35,482 bases of DNA from assembly GCA_021372555.1 (NCBI GenBank), contig JAJFUI010000222.1, positions 1-35,482 on the forward strand, given 5' to 3'. A program made the translations under genes and the position numbers. The notes under the pieces are model-generated. The model saw nothing but the letters and a program-made list of their open reading frames with translations, did not search any database and had not been told where the DNA came from. Origin of the DNA: Planctomycetaceae bacterium (GTDB lineage: Bacteria > Planctomycetota > Planctomycetia > Pirellulales > Thermoguttaceae). Positions 1-8,912 of the stretch are shown here, piece after piece. Each line of letters opens with the position of its first letter. Position 1 is the stretch's first letter.

Positions 1-167
1 CCTCGTAAAGGTCCATGAGTGCGGGGTTATTGTGATAGGGTTTTCGCGCCTGTAGAAAGCGGCGAAGGCAATTAGATCGAGTGTTCAAAACGGACTCCTT
101 CATGTTCTGCTGGGAATTGGAGAATAGGGCGGCGCGCAGAAGACCACCTAGACGAAGACCGGATACG

Positions 168-355
168 TCCGGTCGGTTGTGTCGGGTTTGTCGGGTCGAG
201 TCGGGGCATAATCTTTAGGTCTCCTAAAAACAACTCTTTCGTGAGATTAAAATGATGTGGAGAATAACCCGACAAAGCCGACACCCCGACACAATTCCTT
301 AGACGATTGAAATATAAGGAGTTATGTTGTCGGGTCTACTGTCGGTTCTGTCGGC
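168..355. repeat. GTCGG-rich inverted repeat patch
   Basis: Three clusters of iterated TGTCGG-type words lie at about 168-206, 267-294 (opposite orientation) and 326-355. The first and second can pair: TTGTGTCGGG and TTTGTCGGGT each find a perfect complement, with an 8-nt bulge on one side. An AT-richer stretch of about 70 bases separates the arms. No coding potential is convincing in 1-535. It could be an intergenic repeat family or a transcript hairpin. The function is unknown. Confidence 0.5.
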
Positions 356-535
356 CCCCCGCTCCCGCCGCTGATGAGCATTCCGTTTAACGTCTCTTGC
401 ATTGGCTGTTTGCTATTCACCAACTAGCCAAGGCGTCGGCGTGGAGACCGAGGACAGCAGCGCATCACTTAGCGTCGGGCCAGGTCAGCCAGTAGCTACC
501 TGCCTGTGTCGCAGAAAGCCGGAAGTGCGTTTCCG

Positions 536-1066
536 CTAGTCGGGCCGCTCGGCATCATCCTTCTCGGGCCATTCCTCTCCGAAATTGTCGAGCAAGAACT
601 CCTCGAAGTCGGCGGTCTGCCCGGTATCTTCGATGTCCTGCAATAGCACCTCGACGACGCCGTCGCCACAAAAGTTGAGTAGCACGTCCGCCTGCGTCAG
701 GAGGTCCCAGTCAAGCTTTTCCGAGAAGCTGTAGAAGACCTCCCTGGCTCCACGAGCCGCTGGTGCGCCCATACCGTCAACATGCTTTCCCCCGAGGCAC
801 ACGCTGAATGGGAGAATTGAGGCATTCTCAGGCGGCATCCGTCGTCGGCTACGGCCGATGCCGGTTGCCAGATTAGTCGAATCCGATTCCTCCGGCGTGC
901 CGGCATAGAGAATCTCGTCCTCAAAAGCAATCGTAATGTTCGGCGTGCGTGCGTCCTGGCCCTGACCACTGTCGGTCTCCTCCCCGTGCTGCCGGTTCAT
1001 TGTCTCACGATTCTCCGCATCAATGCGGAACAGACCATCTGTGTTGTAGCTGACTATTGTGTTCAT
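536..1066 (-). CDS. hypothetical protein, 176 aa
   Basis: I do not recognise this protein. The frame opens with ATG preceded by GGAG about nine bases upstream, which supports the start at 1066. The product is acidic, with many Asp and Glu, and lacks a signal peptide or membrane segment. The middle contains a short Arg-rich run (GRSRRRMP, about residues 70-77) and one Cys in LPFSVCLGG. The C-terminal third is a series of acidic, probably helical segments ending in EEWPEKDDAERPD. No catalytic motif is visible. The neighbours are repeat DNA and broken mobile-element remnants, so it may be accessory cargo. It is likely a real gene because of the ribosome binding site and the length of the frame in GC-rich DNA, but the function is unknown. 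Confidence 0.55.
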   Translation of the reverse strand: MNTIVSYNTDGLFRIDAENRETMNRQHGEETDSGQGQDARTPNITIAFEDEILYAGTPEESDSTNLATGIGRSRRRMPPENASILPFSVCLGGKHVDGMGAPAARGAREVFYSFSEKLDWDLLTQADVLLNFCGDGVVEVLLQDIEDTGQTADFEEFLLDNFGEEWPEKDDAERPD

Positions 1067-1391
1067 AGTTCTTGTCTCCGATGTCGTTCGGCCATCGCTG
1101 GTGTGAAAGTCCCTCTATTTAAGACAACGTAGAATCGGGTGAAATCTCCCCCCGCAAACGAATGTTTTTCAACCGACATTTCCAGCGTGGCGTTGATTAG
1201 GCCGACGATACCGGTTGCGCTATTGAAGGCGATCATCTTCGATCACGTCACTATCGCGCCTTCGCCAAAACGCCGCTCGTAGCGGAGTCCCTTCTTCTGT
1301 GTGCCCAGCATGTGCCGACGGTCTTGGGCCGCTTGATCCAAAAACGATCGTCGTGTTGTTGACGTCTATCCCGGCCCCAACGTTCTTGTTT
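1067..1391. other. gene-free stretch upstream of an RT remnant
   Basis: No open frame here is supported. The stretch lies between the divergent hypothetical gene and the reverse-transcriptase fragment. It could contain the promoter of the hypothetical gene or degraded intron RNA, but I could not recognise intron domain V or another defining structure. Confidence 0.4.
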
Positions 1392-1560
1392 TCCAGCTAT
1401 GGCTTTCGACCGGGCCGCAGCGCGCACGACGCATTGCGGCAGGCGTGGAAGTACGTGGTCGAGGGACATCGCCGGATCGTGGACCTGAACTTGCCGAGGC
1501 TCTTCGACCGAGCCAACCACGACATCCTCATGGAAGATCTGGCCGACGGATTGCGGTTGA
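1392..1560 (+). pseudogene. fragment of group II intron reverse transcriptase/maturase
   Basis: The frame reads SYGFRPGRSAHDALRQ, then VEGHRRIVDLNLPRLFDRANHDILM. This matches the RT-2/RT-3 region of group II intron encoded proteins, usually SFGFRPGRSxHDAV followed by VVDLDLEKFFDRVNHD. Only about 55 residues are recognisable. The N-terminal RT blocks, the YADD catalytic motif, the maturase X domain and any endonuclease domain are absent, and the sequence after LADGLRL no longer resembles the family. The FFD of the family is LFD here, and DLDLE has become DLNLP. This is a dead remnant showing that a retroelement once sat here. Confidence 0.8.
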
Positions 1561-1662
1561 GACCGATCTTAGCGCGGCCGGCACTCCTGTTGACCGGACC
1601 AGGGTGGAGTGGAAGGCGCACCTTCCGCCGCGCGACGGGTTTGCGGCCGGCCACCGGAATAG

Positions 1663-1994
1663 TTGGCGCAACGAGGGTTGATCGACCACGAAGGGTCACA
1701 GAACCCGACGATCGACCAGGAGGAATGGAGGCCCACGCTGCGAAAGGCGTGGCTGATCCACTGTGACGGCCATCCCCGGAGAGTCCTCGCGTTGTTTCGA
1801 CGGGACCACTTCATGGTCGGTTCATCAAGTGGTCGCTGACGCACAGTCGGCCTGTCGAGCCGCTGCCTGACACCCAGCCGTTCCGGGTCGGGGTGCTCGC
1901 GACCACGGTCCCAAGGTTCGAGTTGCTGAGGCGCTTGGAGGACGAGAGGGATTCGTTCTATCGCAGCCTTGACAGCCTGTGGGTCGCCGCATGA
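1663..1994 (+). pseudogene. broken coding remnant with preserved C-terminus
   Basis: Two pieces in different frames read as one protein. The first runs through NPTIDQEEWRPTLRKAWLIH and then HPRRVLALFRRDHFM. After a frame change near 1815 the second reads IKWSLTHSRPVEPLPDTQ, FRVGVLATTVPRFELLRR and DERDSFYRSLDSLWVAA, then a stop at 1992-1994. The amino-acid character and the hairpin just after the stop suggest a former gene. I do not recognise the family. A replication- or mobile-element-associated protein is possible given the RT fragment beside it, but that is a guess. Confidence 0.4.
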
Positions 1995-2004
1995 TGGTTG
2001 CCGG

Positions 2005-2038
2005 GAGGGCCGGGGTCAAGGAGACGACCCCGGCCCTC
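2005..2038 (+). terminator. perfect 13-bp hairpin, terminator-like
   Basis: Arms 2005-2017 (GAGGGCCGGGGTC) and 2026-2038 are perfect reverse complements around an 8-nt loop. The hairpin sits 11 bases after the stop codon of the broken remnant. There is no T-run behind it, so it is a stable hairpin in the position of a terminator, not a classical intrinsic terminator. Confidence 0.55.
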
Positions 2039-2527
2039 GGTTGTGCGCCCTGTTGACAGATGAGTTTCCAGTGATCGAATGCAATGGATGCCGCAGCCAT
2101 CTGCCGTCCGTGGTGGCTTGCAGGAATGTCTGACACCTGAGCGTTAGAGGCAGCGTGTGGCTGTCTGCCAGCCCCGCAGATCGCCACCTGAATCATGGAG
2201 GCGTTGTAGATCGTCGAATCCTGCAAACTGCTGGCAGGCGTCTGAGAGCGTCATATGCGATCCGGGACCGATCGGTCTTGACGCGGCGCGCGGTTACACA
2301 CCTGTGGTGAATAATAACAACCGCGGTTGCCGCAAGCGTTGGAAACCGGGGTTTTATTGGAAAACGACGCGGCGATATACGAATCGGCAGCCTATTCCAA
2401 CCTATGCGTGCATGAAGCGTGCAGACGCTTGCATCTCCGCCTCAACGCGGATTCGTGCTCCTCGCCCGCCGGGACGCATCTGCGACGCGACGAAAATCGG
2501 ACAAAGCTAACGGACGCCGGACGACCG
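2039..2527. other. gene-free stretch between remnant and efflux gene
   Basis: Short open frames exist on both strands, but none has a ribosome binding site, recognisable motif or codon pattern that stands out. I see no convincing terminator for the minus-strand efflux gene that ends at 2528, and no tRNA. Confidence 0.4.
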
Positions 2528-4033
2528 TTATCTTGCTGGGAACGTTTCGGGCAACGGACAACCAACGGCCCGTTCGAGTTCGGCTAGGCGTCGATGGTAG
2601 TCGGCGATGGCCTGATAGTACATCTCGCGCTGAGAGTTGAGTTGCCGTTCGGCGTCCAAGAGCCGCAGGAAGTCGAGCGTGCCAGTAGTGTAGTTGGCCT
2701 GGGCCGATTCGAGACTTCGCTGGGCGGCTGGCAGAATCTTTTCCTCGTACAAGTGGACGACTTGGCTGCTCTGGTTGGCTCGACAGCGGCCCGACTGGAC
2801 CTCGTATCGCACTTGATCGAGCAGGTTCTCGTACTCGGCGCGACGCTGGGCGATCCGATTCGATGCTTCACGCACTGCGGCGGAGCGGCGGGAAGAACGG
2901 ATGGGGATATTGATGTCCATGCCTACCGCCGGGCGCATGTTCTCGGGCATGAAGCCATCATACCTACCGACGACGTTCACGTCGGGATAGTATTCCTTGC
3001 ACGCCAAGGCAAGGCTGGCCTCTTCGGTGCGAACCCGCGCCTGGGCGGCGTACAGATCAGGACGCGAGTTGGCAGCCACTTGCTGTAGCGACTCGGCACA
3101 CGGTAACGAATCGGGAACCGACACCTTGGCAGGCGGCGGCGGCAACGGACAATCGGCAGCGCGATGCAGCAGCGTGTTGATTCTGGCAACGGCCACCTGT
3201 TGGTCCCGAGCCAACTCTGTGCGGCGGCTTTCGAGCGTGGCCAACTCGACATCCGCCTGAAGCACGTCCTGTTGCGTCGTTTGGTTGACTTGGTACTTGT
3301 TCCAGGCGATCTCACGGAATTGGGAGACGATCTTGCGCGTCGAAGCGTTGACTTCGGTTTGCCGGGCGGCGAGGTAGTAGTCGTAGAACGCGGTTCGTGC
3401 GACCTCCTCCAGCCGCAGGCGTGTATCGCCAATGTCACCCTTCATCGTGTCGGCCTCGGCGGAAGCGACACTGCCGCGCAAGGCCCGCTTTCCCATCCAC
3501 GGAATCTTCTGCGAGGCTTGCACCATCCAGCCGCCGCCATTGGCCGCGCCGAGGCCGTTGGTTGGCGTAATCATATAGGTGAACATCGGGTCGTCGAGCG
3601 AGACGGCCTGCGGATAGCGTTCCGCTGCCGCTTGCCATGCCGCCGAAACCGCTTGAAGCGATGGGTTGCGAGCCTGAACTGCGGCCACCAGTTGCTCGAC
3701 CGACAACTCGGTCTTGTCACAGAATGAGTCTGTCGGGTCTTCGGGAAGATGCACGGACGATCCAGGGACTGCCGATGAAGGAAACGGAGCCGGCTCCACA
3801 CCGCGCGGCGGCGGCGCGGGCGAAGTGTCGGCAGGTGCTTGATAGGAAGCCGGCGACACTGATTGGATCGGCGGAGAACCAGCCTCGGCGGCAATGGAGG
3901 CGCACGTCTGTGTTGGCTTGACCGCGGCAGCGACGGACGGCGGTCCACTGGAAGCGCGTGGCGATGCACATCCCGCCAGAAGCAGAAGGAGGAAGAGGAT
4001 CGCACTTCGCTCATGCGCCGTGGATCGCAACAT
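2528..4033 (-). CDS. TolC/CusC-class outer membrane efflux lipoprotein
   Basis: This 501-residue protein is the outer-membrane channel of a tripartite metal efflux system. The N-terminus is a lipoprotein signal: hydrophobic stretch 11-20 followed by LLLLAGC, with Cys22 the expected lipidation site. A Pro/Ser-rich linker runs to about residue 105. The rest is the outer membrane efflux protein fold, with two long helical repeats. Typical pieces are AVQARNPSLQAVSAAWQA, QASQKIPWMGKR, NSRPDLYAAQARVRTEEA and the second-repeat end YTTGTLDFLRLLDAERQLN. The ATG at 4033 follows AGGGAG about 12 bases upstream. It is divergent from the CusB/CusA-like pair and is the natural third component of that pump. 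The assignment to the Cus system is by context and family. TolC-class proteins do not reveal their substrate from sequence alone. Confidence 0.88.
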   Translation of the reverse strand: MLRSTAHERSAILFLLLLLAGCASPRASSGPPSVAAAVKPTQTCASIAAEAGSPPIQSVSPASYQAPADTSPAPPPRGVEPAPFPSSAVPGSSVHLPEDPTDSFCDKTELSVEQLVAAVQARNPSLQAVSAAWQAAAERYPQAVSLDDPMFTYMITPTNGLGAANGGGWMVQASQKIPWMGKRALRGSVASAEADTMKGDIGDTRLRLEEVARTAFYDYYLAARQTEVNASTRKIVSQFREIAWNKYQVNQTTQQDVLQADVELATLESRRTELARDQQVAVARINTLLHRAADCPLPPPPAKVSVPDSLPCAESLQQVAANSRPDLYAAQARVRTEEASLALACKEYYPDVNVVGRYDGFMPENMRPAVGMDINIPIRSSRRSAAVREASNRIAQRRAEYENLLDQVRYEVQSGRCRANQSSQVVHLYEEKILPAAQRSLESAQANYTTGTLDFLRLLDAERQLNSQREMYYQAIADYHRRLAELERAVGCPLPETFPAR

Positions 4034-4190
4034 ATTGCTCTCGCTCCCTGGGAACCGACCTTCGAGCGGCGCACCCTATGCCCTTCTGGTTGAATCGTCC
4101 CCTTAGAATCGTAACGTTCAGAATGCCCGCTATTCGCGCCACCGCCGCCGAAATCGAGAAAGACTCGCCAGCTTACCCAGTCTTCCGCAA

Positions 4191-4219
4191 TTGTCTTTCC
4201 GCGCGTGACTCCCTAGTAT
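4191..4219 (+). promoter_or_regulatory. candidate promoter of the CusB/CusA-like operon
   Basis: TTGTCT at 4191-4196 and TAGTAT at 4214-4219 are separated by 17 bases. Each matches the sigma-70 consensus at four of six positions, and the adaptor ATG lies 37 bases after the -10 box. A short imperfect dyad, TCCC with GGGA 11 bases later (4210-4228), overlaps the -10 box and could be a regulator site. The support is weak. Confidence 0.3.
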
Positions 4220-4256
4220 TCCTTGGGACGATGGCTGATGGCCTGGAGGGTACACC

Positions 4257-5621
4257 ATGCCGCAGACACAAATCGGATGGCGGGCGAGCGCGCTCATTCT
4301 GGCTGTGCTGTTGGTTGGGTTAGCGGCCGGCGCTTGGTACACATACAGCCAAGGCTGGTGGGCGTGGCGTGGGGAGCCTGCGAACAGCCCCGCTGCTGCC
4401 TCGACCCTCGCGGGTCAGGGTGGCATGAATATGCCGGGCATGGAGATGGGAGGAGTGGCCCCAGAACAAATGCGCACGCCCTCGAATGTTCCTGGACACG
4501 CCACGGTGATGATCCCTGGCGAGCTTCAGCAGCGGATCGGCGTGCGGATCGGCCGGGTTGAGTATGGTCCGTTGAAGATGCACGTCGACGCGCTCGGGAT
4601 TGTTCAGCCGGCCGAAGATCGGATAGCCCGCGTGAACATCAAAACGGAGGGCTGGGTAGACGAAGTATTCGTCAACTTCGTGGGCCAGCAGGTCCGCAAG
4701 GGCGATCCGTTGCTGTCGATTTACAGCCCGAACTTCTTCTCGACCCAGCAGGAGTTGCTCACCGCGCTAAAGGCGGAGCGAACGCTCGGCGGCGGGCAGC
4801 AATCGCTCTCGCAGGCCGCCCGGCGGCGGCTGGAACTCTGGGACGTGCCGGCCGGCGAGATCGAGCGATTGGAGCAGACAGGGCAGCCGCAAAAGGATTT
4901 GGTCCTCAAGAGTCCCATCGCCGGCACGGTGCTGGAAAGGAACGTGTACGAGAGACAATACGTCACACCAGAGAAGGAACTCTATGTGATTGGCGATCTC
5001 ACCACAGTTTGGGTGCAGGCGGAGGTTTACGAATATGAAATTCCCCACGTCGAACTCGGCCGACCGGCCACGGTAAGCATTCCCTCGCTCCCAGTGCGGC
5101 GGTTCATCGGCAAAGTCGTCTTCATTCAGCCAACCGTGGAGAAAGCCACGCGGACGGTTCGGGTGCGGGTCGAGTTGCCGAATCGAGAAGGAATCTTCAA
5201 GCCGGGCATGTTCGCTCAAACTGCAATCCAACATCCGATGGGCGACGGCTTGCTGGTGCCGACTTCCGCCATCTTGCGGACGGGCGAAAGGGACATCGCC
5301 TATCGGATCGAACCGGGCGATCATTTTGTCCCTGTCGAAGTGAAGCTCGATCCCATCCGATACGGCGACAGCTATCATGTTCTCACAGGATTGAAAGAAG
5401 GAGAGCAGATTGCCGTTTCGGCCAACTTCTTGATCGACTCTGAAAGCCGTATCCGGCTGGGCGGAGGCGGCATGGCCGGAATGCATCACGGCGGGCACGA
5501 AAAACCGCCTCCCGGCAAAAGCCACGTTGACCACGAAAAGAAGGAAGAGCCGGCCAATGAGCATAGGGGGCATGAGGGGAAGAAAATGCCTGGCATGGAC
5601 CACTCGAAGATGAAGCACTAG
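4257..5621 (+). CDS. cusB: CusB-like RND periplasmic adaptor with Met/His-rich ends
   Basis: This 454-residue membrane fusion protein links the RND pump to the outer-membrane channel and in Cus systems also hands over Cu(I)/Ag(I). Residues 9-29 form a single membrane anchor. A Met-rich patch, MNMPGMEM at 57-64, follows; CusB uses N-terminal methionines to bind metal. The family core is clear: a lipoyl-like half with GWVDEVFVNFVGQQVRKGD, then IYSPNFFSTQQELLTA, a short helical hairpin, the second half LKSPIAGTVLERNVYERQYV, and the beta-barrel and membrane-proximal parts through FKPGMFAQTAIQ. The last 53 residues (402-454) are an extra tail with nine His and five Met, ending MPGMDHSKMKH, and probably bind metal. 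GGAGGG seven bases before the ATG fixes the start. The pump gene starts 18 bases after the stop, so the two form an operon. Confidence 0.9.
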   Translation: MPQTQIGWRASALILAVLLVGLAAGAWYTYSQGWWAWRGEPANSPAAASTLAGQGGMNMPGMEMGGVAPEQMRTPSNVPGHATVMIPGELQQRIGVRIGRVEYGPLKMHVDALGIVQPAEDRIARVNIKTEGWVDEVFVNFVGQQVRKGDPLLSIYSPNFFSTQQELLTALKAERTLGGGQQSLSQAARRRLELWDVPAGEIERLEQTGQPQKDLVLKSPIAGTVLERNVYERQYVTPEKELYVIGDLTTVWVQAEVYEYEIPHVELGRPATVSIPSLPVRRFIGKVVFIQPTVEKATRTVRVRVELPNREGIFKPGMFAQTAIQHPMGDGLLVPTSAILRTGERDIAYRIEPGDHFVPVEVKLDPIRYGDSYHVLTGLKEGEQIAVSANFLIDSESRIRLGGGGMAGMHHGGHEKPPPGKSHVDHEKKEEPANEHRGHEGKKMPGMDHSKMKH

Positions 5622-5639
5622 CGCAGCCTGAACCAGACC

Positions 5640-8600
5640 ATGATCGACCGCATCATTGAGTTCAGCGCCCGCAACAAATATCTGGTGATAATCTTCACAC
5701 TGGTGGCCATCGTTGGCGCGTATCATTGGATGCGTCAGGTGCCGCTGGACGCGATTCCCGATCTGTCGGACACGCAGGTCATCATCTACTCGCGCTGGGA
5801 CCGAAGCCCCGACATCATCGAGGACCAGGTTACCTATCCAATCGTTACGGCCATGCTGGGTGCGCCGAAGGTTAAGGCCATCCGTGGCTTCTCGGACTTC
5901 GGCTTCTCCTACGTCTACGTTATCTTCCAGGACGGGACCGATCTGTACTGGGCACGCAGCCGCACGCTGGAGTATCTCTCAAAGATTCTGCCGAGGCTGC
6001 CGGAAGGCGTCCGCACGGAAATGGGACCGGACGCGACGAGCGTCGGATGGGTCTATCAGTACGCTCTGGTGGACAAGAACGGACAGAACGCCAACGATCT
6101 CGCCCAATTGCGGAGTTTTCAAGACTGGAATCTCCGTTACCAACTCCAGTCGGTGCCGGGCGTGGCCGAGGTAGCGTCGGTCGGCGGTTTTCAGAAGCAA
6201 TACCAAGTCAACCTTGATCCGACCAAGCTCTTGGCGTTCAACATTCCGATTTCCACCGTGGTCGAAGCGATTCGCAGTGGCAATAACGACGTAGGCGGGC
6301 GGCTTGTCGAGTTCAGCGGCGCGGAATACATGGTGCGCGGCCGGGGCTATGCGAAGAGCATCGAGGACATTGAAAAGATCGTCGTCGGCACGGACAAGCA
6401 GGGAACGCCCATCCTGGTCAAGAATCTCGGCTTTGTCGCGCTGGGACCAGAAATCCGCCGGGGCATCGCCGATCTCGATGGCGAGGGAGACACGGTGGGC
6501 GGCATCGTCATCATGCGGTTCGGTGAGAACGCTCTGAATGTCATCGACCGGGTAAAGCAGAAATTGGTCGAAATCAAGCCGTCGCTTCCCAAGGGCGTCG
6601 AGATCATCACGACCTACGACCGTTCCGAGTTGATCGAGCGATCCATCGACACACTCAAGGAAGAACTGCTATTGGAAGTGCTCATTGTCAGCTTGGTGAT
6701 CCTAGTCTTCCTCTGGCATTTCCCTTCGGCCATTATCCCGATCTTGACCATTCCCGTGTCGGTCGTCCTAGTGTTCATCCCGCTTTACTTCATGGGGCTG
6801 ACATCGAACATCATGTCGTTGACCGGCATTGCCATTTCCATCGGCGTGTTGGTGGACGGTGCAATTGTCGAGGTGGAGAACGCCTACAAGCGATTGGAAG
6901 AATGGAATCTTGGTGGAAGGCAAGGCGATTTTCACGAAGTCCGCCTGCGGGCGCTCAAAGAGGTTGGCCCCTCGGTCTTCTTTTCGCTTTTGGTGATCGC
7001 CGTGGCGTTCCTGCCGATCTTCGCATTGGAGGATCAGGAAGGCCGGCTCTTCAAGCCGCTGGCCTACACGAAAAACTTCGCAATGGCGATTGCCGCCATT
7101 TTGGCCATCACGCTCGATCCGGCGATTCGGATGCTCTTTACTCGCATGGACCCGTTCACGTTTCGTCCCAAGTGGATCGCAGGGATCGCCAATAGGCTCG
7201 CGGTAGGCCGGTACTATCCCGAAGAAGAGCATCCCATCAGCAAGCAGCTTTTCCGCGTCTACGAGCCGGTGTGCAACTTCGTGCTACGGCACAAGGTCGC
7301 CACTCTGATCGTGGCGCTCGCGCTGGTGCTAACGACCATTCCGGTCTATTTCCAACTAGGCTCGGAGTTCATGCCGCCCTTGTACGAGGGAACGCTGCTC
7401 TACATGCCCACTACCTTGCCGGGCATCTCTGTCGGCGAGGCTCAAAGGCTTTTGCAGACGATGGACAAACAGTTGCGCCAGTTCCCCGAAGTCGAGCGGG
7501 TATTTGGTAAGGCAGGCCGGGCAGAAACCTCAACAGACCCTGCGCCCTTCTCGATGATGGAAACCACCATCGTGCTGAAGCCGACGGACCAGTGGCGAAA
7601 GAAGGAGCGATGGTACGCGAACCTGCCGGAGTTCCTGCAAGTTCCGTTCCGGCACATCTGGCCCGACCGCATCAGCCCCGATGAATTGATCGCGGAAATG
7701 GACCGCGCCATGCAGTTTCCCGGCGTGAGCAACGCCTGGACCATGCCGATCAAGGCCCGCATCGACATGCTCACGACCGGGGTGCGAACGCCGGTGGGCA
7801 TCAAAATTCTGGGGGCTGATGTGAAGGAAATCGAGAAGATCGGCACTCGATTGGAGTCGATCCTTGGTCAAGTGCCCGGCACCCGGAGCGTCTTCGCCGA
7901 GCGCACAGCGGGCGGATACTTCCTAGACTTTACGCTCAAGCGGGATCAATTGGCCCGCTATGGCCTGACGATCAAGGAGGCAGAAATGGTGGTCCAGTCG
8001 GCGATTGGCGGCGAGCCGATTTCAACGACAGTCGAGGGGCGAGAGCGTTACACGATCAACGCCCGCTACGCCCGCGATTACCGCAATGATCTGGCGCAGC
8101 TTCGCCGGGTGCTCGTGCCTACGCCATCTGGCGCACAAATTCCCTTAGCACAACTGGCCGACATCGAAATCGTCGCCGGCCCGGCCATGCTCCGTGACGA
8201 GAACGGAATGCTCGCCGGCTATGTGTACGTGGACCTCACCGGACGCGACGTAGGCAGCTATGTCGAAGATGCCAAGAAGGCCGTCGCGGAGAAAATCGAA
8301 CTGCCGACTGGCTATACCATGACCTGGAGCGGCCAATACGAGAGTATGCAGCGTGTTCGGCAGCGGCTGCAAATCGTCCTGCCCGTGACCCTGTTTCTGA
8401 TCTTCATTCTGCTTTACATGAACACCAAATCAGCGGTCAAGACGTTGATCGTGATGCTGGCGGTGCCCTTTTCTCTGGTCGGGGCGATTTGGTATCTGTG
8501 GTTCCTCGGCTACCACATGTCGATCGCCGTCTGGGTCGGCATGATCGCGCTCATGGGCCTGGACGCCGAAACCGGCGTCTTCATGCTCCTGTTCCTCGAC

Positions 8601-8912
8601 CTTTCCTACAACGACGCGGTGCGCAAAGGCAAGATGAACAGCTATCAAGACCTCCGCGAGGCCATCATCCACGGGGCGGTCAAACGAGTGCGGCCCAAGG
8701 CGATGACGGTCATGGCCGCCATGATGGGTCTGCTGCCCATCATGTGGTCGATGGGCATCGGGGCCGACATGATGAAACGCATCGCCGCCCCGATGGTCGC
8801 CGGATTGGTCACGAGCTTCGCTATGGAGTTGCTGGTCTACCCTGTGATTTACTCGATCTGGAAGGGACGAGGGCAGTGGCGTCGCGCAACGACAGTCAGC
8901 CCACACGCCTGA
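5640..8912 (+). CDS. cusA: CusA-like heavy-metal RND pump, Cu(I)/Ag(I) type
   Basis: This 1090-residue inner-membrane proton-driven pump is of the heavy-metal efflux RND family. It opens with the TM1 region and IPDLSDTQVIIYSRWDRSP, a signature of CusA proteins. The TM4 proton-relay segment reads GVLVDGAIVEVENAYKRLEE, with Asp406 in the position of E. coli CusA Asp405. The three methionines that form the CusA Cu(I)/Ag(I) site are kept: Met589 in LYMPTTLPGIS, Met639 in FSMMETTI and Met710 in RIDMLTTG. The gap between the second and third is longer than in E. coli because of an insert around 650-690. The second membrane half ends with RVRPKAMTVMAAMMGLLPI and MKRIAAPMVAGL. Substrate type is inferred from the Met triad. 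No strong ribosome binding site is visible, so coupling to the adaptor gene is likely. The 3' end overlaps the convergent gene by 17 bases. Confidence 0.93.
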   Translation: MIDRIIEFSARNKYLVIIFTLVAIVGAYHWMRQVPLDAIPDLSDTQVIIYSRWDRSPDIIEDQVTYPIVTAMLGAPKVKAIRGFSDFGFSYVYVIFQDGTDLYWARSRTLEYLSKILPRLPEGVRTEMGPDATSVGWVYQYALVDKNGQNANDLAQLRSFQDWNLRYQLQSVPGVAEVASVGGFQKQYQVNLDPTKLLAFNIPISTVVEAIRSGNNDVGGRLVEFSGAEYMVRGRGYAKSIEDIEKIVVGTDKQGTPILVKNLGFVALGPEIRRGIADLDGEGDTVGGIVIMRFGENALNVIDRVKQKLVEIKPSLPKGVEIITTYDRSELIERSIDTLKEELLLEVLIVSLVILVFLWHFPSAIIPILTIPVSVVLVFIPLYFMGLTSNIMSLTGIAISIGVLVDGAIVEVENAYKRLEEWNLGGRQGDFHEVRLRALKEVGPSVFFSLLVIAVAFLPIFALEDQEGRLFKPLAYTKNFAMAIAAILAITLDPAIRMLFTRMDPFTFRPKWIAGIANRLAVGRYYPEEEHPISKQLFRVYEPVCNFVLRHKVATLIVALALVLTTIPVYFQLGSEFMPPLYEGTLLYMPTTLPGISVGEAQRLLQTMDKQLRQFPEVERVFGKAGRAETSTDPAPFSMMETTIVLKPTDQWRKKERWYANLPEFLQVPFRHIWPDRISPDELIAEMDRAMQFPGVSNAWTMPIKARIDMLTTGVRTPVGIKILGADVKEIEKIGTRLESILGQVPGTRSVFAERTAGGYFLDFTLKRDQLARYGLTIKEAEMVVQSAIGGEPISTTVEGRERYTINARYARDYRNDLAQLRRVLVPTPSGAQIPLAQLADIEIVAGPAMLRDENGMLAGYVYVDLTGRDVGSYVEDAKKAVAEKIELPTGYTMTWSGQYESMQRVRQRLQIVLPVTLFLIFILLYMNTKSAVKTLIVMLAVPFSLVGAIWYLWFLGYHMSIAVWVGMIALMGLDAETGVFMLLFLDLSYNDAVRKGKMNSYQDLREAIIHGAVKRVRPKAMTVMAAMMGLLPIMWSMGIGADMMKRIAAPMVAGLVTSFAMELLVYPVIYSIWKGRGQWRRATTVSPHA

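Noticed and set aside
72-284. 70-residue minus-strand frame in the repeat patch
   Set aside because: No ribosome binding site or motif, and it runs through the GTCGG repeats.
1081-1160. Possible group II intron 5' RNA (GTGTGAAAGTCC-like words)
   Set aside because: A short match only; no intron boundary or domain V seen.
2157-2640. Overlapping plus-strand frames of 73-117 residues
   Set aside because: Low-complexity translations without start signals; they run into the antisense of the efflux lipoprotein gene.
4210-4228. TCCC/GGGA dyad as a CueR- or CsoR-type site
   Set aside because: Only four paired bases; spacing and sequence do not fit a known operator well enough to name one.
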